A stretch of DNA of 13,006 bases from Amoebophrya sp. AT5.2 (taxonomy: Eukaryota; Sar; Dinophyceae; Syndiniales; Amoebophryaceae): the NCBI GenBank assembly GCA_005223375.1, contig RXOD01005657.1, positions 1-13,006 of the forward strand, written 5' to 3'. Position numbers and translations under genes: made by a program. Positions 7,201 through 13,006 of the stretch are shown here, piece by piece. The notes beneath the pieces were generated by a model. That model was not told where the DNA came from and did no database searches. It saw nothing but the letters and a program-made list of their open reading frames with translations. Position 1 is the first letter of the stretch; the number at the start of each line of letters is the position of its first letter.

Positions 7201-10200
7201 ACCTGTGCGGCGGACACTTTTTCGACGGTGGAGTTCTGGAAAAATGTACTTCCGGCGCCAAACAAGTCCGAGATGCTCGACTACACGAACGGGACGAAAA
7301 ACGCCCTAACTTGCGAGCCGTGCGCAGCCCCTTTCCTCGCGCCCCCTGGGGCGAAGTCGGACGACTACTGCGCGAAAGCCGGGGCGCAAAAGCTGGAGGT
7401 TACCCTTCGCGGGCTACCCGACGCGAACGTGCTGAACGACCAGAAGGAGGCGATCGTCGCCGCGCTGAAAGCGGAAAACTTGTTCGGGGTGGCGGCGGAC
7501 TCGGCAGCGGTTGTCGCGCTCACAGTCGAGGGGCCGGGGATCGTCGCAACAACTTCAACTACCGTTGCTACTTCGGTCGCTTCTGCGTCCACCACCGCCG
7601 CACCGGTGCTGCTGCAGGACGAACAACGGGCAGGAGCTGGAGAAGCAGTAGAACCGTCGTCTTCGCCAACTGGAGGGGGAGCGTGGTCGCTGCTAGGGGC
7701 GGGGTATGACGCAGACGACCCGCTGGTAGCGGACCAGAACGTGCCGGGAGGCTTTTTCAGCGCGTGGACCAGCTTCCTGCAGACGGGGGGATTTTCTTCC
7801 ACGACAGGAGCAATAAAACCGACCGCCGCAGCAAGCGCAAGCGCAAGTAGGCGTAGAGCAGCTTCCGATCTTCCTGAGCGAAAAATTGCCCTCGTTGCGG
7901 AAGAGCAAAGAACATTGCGTCGGCTGTCGACCTCGACACAAGGCCGCGCTTCCGCTCCCGAGGACACCACGCTCGTGTTCGAGATTTCCAACATCACCGC
8001 CCCGCCAACCGGCTACGAGGTGACCCCCACGGCCACGGCTGCCGACGGCTCTGTGCTGAAACCGCCCGCCGAGTTACTCCTCGAGAAGGTGCTCCCCGCC
8101 TTGCTCGATGAACCGGCTTTGCTCGAGGCGATCACGGTCGCCCAAGTCGCCCATACCTGCGACCCCGGCTACGGGCAATCTCTCGCCAACTCGATGTGCG
8201 TAATCTGCGCCCCCGGGTTTTTCTCCCCCGGCGGCGTGAATCCCGACGTGTGCCAGGCCTGCCCGAGCGGGAAAACCAGCATCGCTGCAGCTGAGACGGA
8301 GGCGCAGTGCTACGGCGCCTGCGAGCCGGGCACCGGCGTGGACTTTTTGACCGAGGGCCGGCGGGCGCGACTCTGCGTCGGGTGTGGGGAGAACTTCTAC
8401 AGCGAGGGCGGCAACAATGCCTGCTTCCCGTGTCCGACCGGCATGACGAGTCCCGAGGGCAGCGGCAGTCTGCGCGACTGCAGCGCCGCCTGCCCGCCGG
8501 GCTTCGGCATCTCGGGCGTGGAGTGCCTGCCCTGCCCCAAGGGCACTTTCTCCGCGGGGGGGGCTGCGGCCTTCTGCGAGCCCTGTCCCGCAGGAACGAC
8601 AACGGAATTAACGATCGTGTCCTCGTCCCAAGGCGCTGTGTCCGCTGCGGAGTGCGGCAAGTGCGGTCCGGAGTTCTGCAACCACCGCGGCAACTCCACG
8701 GGGAACATGTGGAATTTCGACACCGGCGGCTGCAATTGTCAGTGCGAGAGGGGGTATAGCGACGTCACCAACTGCGCGGGGTGTGTGGCTGGGTACGAGA
8801 AGGACGAGCGGGGCAATTGCCGCCTGTCGAAGTACCGCTGCGACCCGGTGCACGACTGCTTCGGGCGGGGCGTGCCGGCGGTCTCCTGGGCCCCCGTGGA
8901 GCTGGTGGAGAAGTTCGAAGCCGACGGACTCGTGACGCCACTGGAAAGGTTATACAGAGGAAGTTTCTAGTCCATGCGTTGTCCCACTTTATATTTTGCA
9001 GGAGTTCGAGAAGCGACGGCTGCCGATTCCTAGTCTCTGATAGCCATTTGTGTCCGCCTCCAGAGCTGCGTCGGCGAGGGGCCTTGGTTCGGACCCCGAA
9101 CAGAAGCCCAAGCCTTCCCTCATACTAAATGCTGTTTCCCAACCCGGTTCGGAGCCTAAAAGACACCCCGAGGAAATCAAATGTCCCAAGTTCATTGACA
9201 CGACTTAGGCCGGGACCTAGACACCCCCAGGGCCCACTTAGACATCCCGATACTTATGTCCCACTTTTCGGAATGGGTTCCATAGATGGTTGCAAAAGCT
9301 TTTGTTCGGGAGCTGGTGTCGGTGATTCCGATGCGGGAGACCTGATCGGACCAGTCGGCTCGACTTCTGGCGCCTACTTTTCGGGAAAAATCGATCGGGA
9401 CAAATTTCCTCTGCATAAAAGTCCGAGGCGTGCCATTGTGTGTGCAACGACGACCGGCTGGACCCGGCAACCAGCTGCGAGAAGTGCCGTATCTCTCCGT
9501 ATCTGAACGTGTACGAAAACTGCGAAACTTGCGTCGTGCCGCAGCTGGATCGATCAAACAATTGCAACGCGTGCCTGAACGGCCCCGAGTACGACCCGGC
9601 GTACAACTGCACGGTGTGCAAACTGGGCGCCATCAACTGCACGAACCTGCACCGCGACTTCAAGGTGCTGTGGTTCTACATGGGCGACCCGTTGAAGAGA
9701 GACCTCGACTTCGACATCGTGTACCCCGTGGACCTAAGTTTGAGCGTGGAGGAGAGCACGAAACAACTTCCGCCGGTCGTGGTAAAACCAGGGAAAGCAG
9801 GGCCGGACATGAAGGTCGCGGTGGCGGCGAAAAAATTCAAGCCGCAGAAACTGTCCGTGTTCCGGCAGAAGCGAAAATTGAAGATGACCGTGGAGCCGTT
9901 TGGAGTAAATACGGAGATGAAGCTCGACGTGACGGCGAAGGAGTTTCTTGGGCAAAAAATGGAATTCTCGGTTAAATTCCCGACGACCACCACAACCACG
10001 AGTTCAACTGCTTTTACAACGGTAGTGGAAACTACTACTACTTCCTCGGCTACGACGGAAGCTCCTCCAACAACCGCAACCTCCACCACCACACTGGTGG
10101 AAGTGAGGCCGCCGTCGCGAACGCAGAAGCCTGGGGAGGTGGACGAAACCGTCCAGTTCTCGTTGTTGCCTTCCGAATTCCAACCACGAACCGTGAAAGC

Positions 10201-13006
10201 CGTTCCCGTCACCTCCTACTACTTCGCGAAACTCCAAGAACCCCAGACGCTGTCCTTCAAAGTTTCGGGCGTGGACAAGAAGTTTTCGTTCTCCGTGGCC
10301 CCGCCAAAGCCGTTTCCGAACGAAACCGACTGGGCGCGGCGCAACCAGAGCACGCCGATCACGTTAGCAGGCTCCATCCCCTCGCCCACGGGGTGCCGCG
10401 CCGGATACGAGAAAATCAGCACCGCCGAGGCCTGCGAGAAGGCGGCGTTTTCGCTCCCGACCTGCGCATTACCCGACATCGACCCAAGGCTAAAACCGAA
10501 CAGGAATGAAAACCTTTTGAACGCGAAGTGCGAGGCGCAGTGCGAGCCAAACAGCAAGGACTGCGAACTGCTGCCACACATGAAGCCCCATTTCCCCTTC
10601 GTGATCCACAAAGAAAAACTCATCCAGCGCGGGTGCTACATTTCGGTGGAAGACGAAGAAGTCGTGTTCAACGACAACGACATCGATTCCGCGGCTCTGC
10701 CATTGCGGGAGTATTACCACATGCTGTGCGCGAAGGAGCGGTTCGAGTACGGCGTGCCGAGGACGCCCGCGGTAAGCTACCGCGTGCAGCTGGACGTGGA
10801 CGTGCAGTTGAAGATTCCCGACGGCATTTCCTGCCAGAGCATCACCGAGGTGCTGCAGTCGCCGGAGGGGTTCTTGAACAGCTTCGAACAAGACGTGAAG
10901 AAGTACGCGAACGTGAAGCCCCAGGGGAAAGTGGAACTGCGCGGCCTCACCTGTCCGGGCATCAGCAAGGAGAAGGAAAACCTAAAGAACGAAGGCGAAA
11001 TCGTGCTGCAAACGCTGAAACGGCAGCGGGAGCAGGCCGAGAGGATGAGGAGAACCAGAAGTGGGGGCGATGTTGAAAACTACGGGGGTGTTGCGTCCTC
11101 TACTACTTCCACAGAAGTAGATGAACAACTGTGGTCGGCACCCGCCCCGCCCCCCGGCGCGAATCTGCTGATTGCCGAGACGCGCACCTTCGCTGCTGCG
11201 AACCGCGTGCGCGAGATGACGCCGGCGGAGGAGACCGAGGAAGACACGCCCATGCACTGGCAGATTTTGATCACCACCTACGATCTCGAGGTGGACGTGA
11301 AGGACGGGGACGATTTGCTGCTGGTACAGAAATTGGGTACCGGGGTGAAGGATGCGCTCTACATGTCGAAGCAGCTCGTTGCGCTGGGCTTGTTTGTGGC
11401 GGAGGTGGAGTCGATCAAGGGCCGGATCATCAGCGTGGACAAACTCCCCGGCGAGCCGTACTCGAGCGGGGTGCACTTCCCCGCCCCGGGGCTGATGGGG
11501 GAGTTGCGGTTGCGGGTGTTCCACGACGATCTGTGGGTGCTGCGGAACAGGCTGCTGCTGTGGGCGTTTGGGCAGGTTTTGACCGAGTCTTTCGGCATCG
11601 CGAACGTCACGGTGGTTAGGATCGAGTCGGAGGAGGAGAGAGCGGAAGCCCGTGCGGGAGGCGTTGCGGTGGGAGAAGGAGAAGATGTTGCGGTCGTTGG
11701 TAAAGCTGCTAGCAAGGGACTGGTGGCGAGACAGCGGCAGCGGCGAGGTCGTAGTTCAGATGAAACTGGTCAACAGCACGGGAGCTACTTCGACGCCGGC
11801 GATCGACTGCCGCCAGTTTCGCAGCAAGATGAAGATCGTGCTTCGTCATCGTCTCAGCCGGCGGAGGCTGTAGCTACTGCGTCGCCACCGTCTGTCTCGG
11901 GCGAAATCGCGAAGAACGCAGCAGAAGTGGTGGTACAGAAATCGGAAGCAGCAGAAAGTGCGGAACATGCTCACGGGCAAGAACCGCAAGCGACATCCCC
12001 GTCATCCGCGCCCGCAGATGGAAGCATCGTTTCGGCATCTCCAGCTACAAAAACTAAAACGGAAACAATTCTTCCTGCAAGCAGTGGCACTGGTGGCACA
12101 GGAGCTTCTGCGGAGTTGCAGCCTAACAAGCAAAAATTTCCTGCTTCGTCCGGCGTCGTGAAGGTGGAGGCGTCGCCACCGGTCGTCGTCAAAAAGGAAA
12201 ACATTTTCTTTCCACATGAAGATGCTGAAGAAAAATTATCCGAGGTGGGGTCTAGTACTTCCGAGGAAAACGAGGAGAAATCGTATGTCGACAAGACAAA
12301 GCTGAAGAAATCTTCGGATGAAGTTGCTTCGGAAGTTCGCGTGTGGAGTAGCACCGACAAAGCGGATGATCCCGGCCCGCCGCCGCCTGGTGTAGAACAA
12401 CCCCACAAGAAGATTAACAACGACAAGCAAGTAGAGTTTTTGGATGATCATAAACCTCAGCAGGAGGAAGCACAAGCTCAAGCAGGTCGTCAATCTGCCC
12501 ATCGCCCCTCTACTTCATGGCCGGCCGCGGTTCGCGTGCGTGAAGCGAAAGCGTCGTCGTCATCCTTGGACGGGGATGAGCCGCGGAGAAAAGATGAGGC
12601 TCACGAAGCACAAGATTTCCTTTCCTCGGATCATCCCTCGTCCGAAGGACGCGAAGATACTGAAGATGGCGCGCACACGGATTTCTTCCCGCGCGCCCCG
12701 GGGGCCGGTCGACGTCCGGGGTACGTCGAAAACAACAGCGTTTTGGGTTTGCACACGGCGGACGAGCTGGAGAGGACGCTGCAAAAGGTCGACACGGTGC
12801 TCGCCCCGGGTGGACCGACGGACTACTCCTCGCGGGGAGGTGATCTTCAACATGAAGATCATCGTCATGACCTTGACCCTCGCCAGCGTCCTCACGATCA
12901 TCATCTCAGTTTCTACAAAAATCTGCATAGTCAAAGTCATGTTCTTGACGAGGAAAAAAAGCGCAGCAAACTTCCGCACCAGCACCGTGACTATCGGCTC
13001 CCCCCC
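2888..13006 (+). CDS. Giant multi-domain Cys-rich surface protein, probable type I membrane protein, 3' partial
   Basis: One gene of at least six coding exons fills the rest of the window; the joined product reaches about 2,890 residues and is still open at the edge. Order by joined residue: signal peptide (1-25), low-complexity Ser/Thr/Glu/Ala region (25-300), Gly-rich segment (about 400), alpha/beta SEA-like segment (about 570-660), Lys/Arg-rich linker (about 760-830), Cys block 1 (about 923-1188), SEA-like segment, Cys block 2 (about 1447-1680), Cys block 3 after intron 4 (1715-1790), Thr-rich linker, GYEKIST...GCY...VVFN module (2037-2132), SEA-like segments, a disordered acidic region (about 2450-2820) and a transmembrane helix (about 2840-2870). 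The CxxCP.G..S motifs match the GCC2/GCC3 (ephrin-receptor-like) family, which is abundant in alveolate surface proteins. A role in adhesion or host/cell contact is inference. I do not recognise a named gene. Confidence 0.7.
2896..2953. repeat. 17-bp direct repeat (two copies) in the signal-peptide coding region
   Basis: TTGTTTCGGTTCGCGAG occurs at 2896-2912 and again at 2937-2953, 41 bases apart, so the copies are read in different frames. Deleting one period would create an early stop (MRSCFGSRGP then TGA), so this is not a spliced element. Confidence 0.9.
2958..3002. repeat. Perfect 13-bp inverted repeat bounding a 45-bp segment
   Basis: GTGAATTGGATGC at 2958-2970 is the exact reverse complement of GCATCCAATTCAC at 2990-3002, with a 19-base loop. 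The whole unit is 45 bp, a multiple of three, and encodes 15 residues directly after the signal peptide. Confidence 0.9.
4091..4142 (+). other. G-run cluster, potential G-quadruplex within coding sequence
   Basis: G runs at 4091-4096, 4100-4104, 4109-4114, 4133-4137 and 4139-4142 fit a four-run G-quadruplex motif on the coding strand. They encode the Gly-rich stretch GAAGGGGGIGGGGGM of the giant protein. Confidence 0.6.
4216..4647 (+). other. Intron 1 of giant gene (GT-AG, 432 nt)
   Basis: The best reading is GTGCGA...GCATAG, phase 2 on both sides, which joins ...SSTLE to FFSIMQAVQKFG. Two other in-frame junctions exist because CATAGG is repeated at 4223-4228 and 4643-4648, in the same codon phase. 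An imperfect terminal inverted repeat is present: GAAGAACC 4228-4235 with GGTTCTTC 4647-4654 (8/8), GCTGC 4241-4245 with GCAGC 4639-4643, and TAAGTGGC 4255-4262 with GCCACTTA 4628-4635 (8/8). The rest is AT-rich with poly-T and poly-A tracts. Confidence 0.6.
4648..4811 (+). CDS. Giant gene exon 2
   Basis: The coding frame (codon starts 2 mod 3) runs from 4637 to a TAA at 4841 and contains protein-like, GC3-rich sequence such as MQAVQKFGIPRREARTVETA, TINYVYGCSVRPVEVNFALW and ESVFNERGIN. The likely borders are CATAG|G at 4647 and AACG|GTATGA at 4811, giving phase 2 in and phase 1 out. It has one Cys. No family is recognised on its own; it extends the extracellular part of the giant protein. Confidence 0.65.
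4812..5000 (+). other. Intron 2 of giant gene (GT-AG, 189 nt)
   Basis: GTATGA...GGCTGCAG is a fully canonical, in-phase (phase 1) intron that joins GIN to DLPTSWLFSIKG. A perfect 12-bp inverted repeat, GCCAGCTGGTTG at 4825-4836 and CAACCAGCTGGC at 5007-5018, lies just inside the donor and just beyond the acceptor. Its 5' part (CAGCTG then CTAAGTGGC) and 3' part (ACTT..AG.CTGCAG) resemble the same positions of intron 1. Confidence 0.65.
5001..5266 (+). CDS. Giant gene exon 3
   Basis: The exon follows the GGCTGCAG acceptor and encodes GC3-rich sequence: DLPTSWLFSIKGLGATDFGG, then VGLCRTRDEARAKQVGG, then TGAQTLAIATTTEIQGWLKL and AGVNSEHQTVETR. The last part, with the start of exon 4 (IFEKALSSAFSLPEDSVVVS), reads as one alpha/beta unit similar to SEA-like modules of alveolate surface proteins. 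The frame ends at TAA 5270-5272. The exact donor is uncertain: either at the CGCA repeat (5264-5267), or at a GT at 5255 paired with an AG at 5583; both keep frame, but the first keeps more of the domain. Confidence 0.6.
5267..5571 (+). other. Intron 3 of giant gene (probably non-canonical, 305 nt)
   Basis: The tetranucleotide CGCA is present at both borders (5264-5267 and 5569-5572) in the same codon phase, so splicing anywhere within it gives the same in-frame protein. Arms 5265-5282 (GCAATTAAGGGCTATGAA) and 5554-5571 (TTCATCCCCCTCTAACGC) form an imperfect inverted repeat, about 14 pairs with two gaps. CTCTAAC near the 3' end resembles a branch site and recurs at the end of the intron at 491-917. 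A canonical alternative is GTGGAG (5255) to TTCGAG (5583). Inside are a 12-bp palindrome (AGGCTGCAGCCT, 5439-5450) and a 7-bp stem (5382-5388 with 5398-5404). Confidence 0.5.
5572..8949 (+). CDS. Giant gene exon 4: SEA-like segments and two GCC2/GCC3-type Cys-rich blocks
   Basis: The frame (codon starts 1 mod 3) runs from 5569 to TAG at 8968. It begins with IFEKALSSAFSLPEDSVVVS and VLKIVYHVSDDAFENASFAD, a SEA-like alpha/beta segment. A Lys/Arg-rich linker follows at about 6080-6250 (KKRKRKTRH) and then an Asn/Thr/Ser linker rich in N-glycosylation sequons. Cys block 1 (about 6580-7375) has CTACPIGYYS, CVPCP, CEPCPSG, CEVCPLGTFQT, CELCPTEMTT, CQTCAADTFST and CEPCA. A second SEA-like segment (LEVTLRGLPDANVLNDQKEA) and a Thr/Ser/Ala linker lead to Cys block 2 (about 8152-8850) with CVICAPGFFS, CQACPSGKTS, CFPCPTGMTS, CLPCPKGTFS and CEPCPAGTTT, then a variant EGF-like piece CNCQCERGYSDVTNCAGC. 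No catalytic site is seen; these are structural disulfide modules. Confidence 0.75.
8950..9418 (+). other. Intron 4 of giant gene, bounded by 17-bp inverted repeats
   Basis: TTATACAGAGGAAGTTT (8950-8966) and AAATTTCCTCTGCATAA (9402-9418) are inverted repeats matching at 15 of 17 positions, one of the two mismatches being a G-U pair in RNA. Removing exactly this 469-nt segment restores the frame, joining ...LER to KSEACHCVC. The borders TT...AA are not canonical. A canonical in-frame alternative is GTGACG at 8932 to AAAAG at 9421. GTCCCACTTT occurs twice inside (8981-8990, 9258-9267), and a short stem GTTCGG/CCGAAC lies at 9087-9101. Confidence 0.6.
9419..12787 (+). CDS. Giant gene exon 5: Cys-rich, GCY..FN module, SEA-like and disordered regions
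   Basis: The frame with codon starts 2 mod 3 is open from 9419 through the window edge with no stop. It opens with a Cys-rich piece (ACHCVCNDDRL, CEKC, CETC, CNAC, CTVCKLGAINC). Beta-type sequence follows (KLSVFRQKRKLKMTVEPFGV), then a Thr-rich linker at about 9985-10095. The next module reads GCRAGYEKISTAEACEKAAF, CEAQCEPNSKDC and GCYISVEDEEVVFN (10392-10675), like the GY.xIxT..xCxxAA...GC.....v.FN modules seen in many dinoflagellate and algal proteins. SEA-like segments follow (VSYRVQLDVDVQLKIPDG at about 10770; DLEVDVKDGDDLLLVQKLG at about 11290). From about 11640 to 12740 it is Glu/Ala/Ser-rich and disordered with mixed third bases, ending ELERTLQK. Confidence 0.7.
12788..12839 (+). other. 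Putative 52-nt GT-AG intron (intron 5)
   Basis: AAAAG|GTCGAC at 12787/12788 and GGGGAG|GTG at 12839/12840 are phase 0 on both sides. Removing 52 nt (1 mod 3) moves the frame from 2 mod 3 to 0 mod 3, where a transmembrane segment is encoded. A sequencing or genuine frameshift in this region would give the same result. Confidence 0.4.
12840..13006 (+). CDS. Giant gene exon 6: transmembrane helix and start of cytoplasmic tail (3' partial)
   Basis: In the frame with codon starts 0 mod 3 this stretch encodes VIFNMKIIVMTLTLASVLT followed by IIISVSTKICIVKVMF and then LTRKKSAANF: a long hydrophobic helix with a positively charged stop-transfer side, as expected near the C-terminus of a type I membrane protein. 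The third codon positions here are mostly G or C, as in the structured exons, whereas the continuing exon 5 frame gives His/Asp-rich sequence (EDHRHDLDPRQRPHDHH) with mostly A/T third positions. The window ends before any stop codon. Confidence 0.5.
   Translation, partial: MIFNMKIIVMTLTLASVLTIIISVSTKICIVKVMFLTRKKSAANFRTSTVTIGSP

Noticed and set aside
6290..8853. Many long open frames on both strands within exon 4
   Set aside because: High GC makes all frames long; only the 1 mod 3 frame carries the regular CxxCP.G..S motifs.
8949..9001. Canonical-looking 53-nt intron (AAAG|GTTATA...TTTTGCAG|GAG)
   Set aside because: It is attractive as a splice pair, but the resulting exon (to TAA 9128) is Arg/Pro-rich with no resemblance to the neighbours and needs a further intron to reach the Cys-rich frame; the inverted-repeat-bounded intron explains the region more simply. 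An isoform cannot be excluded.
9129..9506. 125-codon open frame through intron 4 into exon 5
   Set aside because: It has no Cys pattern, is in the wrong frame for exon 5 and ends at a TGA where the 2 mod 3 frame stays open for 3.6 kb.
9430..12161. Several +1-frame open frames (181, 182 and 162 codons) inside exon 5
   Set aside because: They are Arg-rich shadows of a GC-rich coding frame; the 2 mod 3 frame has the Cys pairs, modules and continuous openness.

Overview
The window looks like nuclear DNA of a protist, most likely an alveolate (dinoflagellate or relative). The reasons are intron-split genes, GC-rich third codon positions in the structured exons, a long array of short helical W..VPES..K.DP.VV repeats, and a giant secreted protein with many CxxCP.G..S (GCC2/GCC3, ephrin-receptor-like) modules. 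A Syndiniales parasite such as Amoebophrya is an attractive guess because of the intron architecture described below, but the sequence alone does not prove it.

Layout. 1-1592: the 3' part of a gene (5' end outside the window) encoding at least 13 copies of a roughly 27-residue helical repeat, in two exons split by a roughly 427-nt intron; three neighbouring units are recent 81-bp tandem duplicates. 1593-2887: a spacer with no convincing gene, only two weak small-exon candidates with good-looking donor sites (1867-1920 plus, 2172-2336 minus). 2888 to the right edge: one very large gene on the plus strand. It reads as signal peptide, Ser/Thr/Glu/Ala-rich region, Gly-rich segment, a SEA-like alpha/beta segment, cysteine-rich block 1, a second SEA-like segment, cysteine-rich block 2, a third Cys-rich piece, a Thr-rich linker, a Cys/GCY..FN-type module, more SEA-like segments, a roughly 370-residue disordered acidic region, and a transmembrane helix near the right edge. 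It is interrupted by four introns (about 4216-4647, 4812-5000, 5267-5571, 8950-9418) and probably a fifth 52-nt intron (12788-12839). The last large exon (9419 onward) has no stop before the window ends.

The most interesting feature is the introns. All five long introns carry inverted repeats at or very near their ends, from a 17-bp pair (15/17) in the 8950-9418 intron, to a perfect 12-bp pair in the 4812-5000 intron, to weaker imperfect pairs in the rest. In one case removing exactly the repeat-bounded segment restores the reading frame. In another a CGCA direct repeat marks the junction and no neat GT-AG pair fits. Introns 1 and 2 of the giant gene also share the same motifs at both ends, as if they were copies of one family. 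This is what transposon-like intron-generating elements (introners) would look like. Together the giant gene encodes a probable type I surface or secretory-pathway protein; no operon-like cooperation between the two genes is implied.
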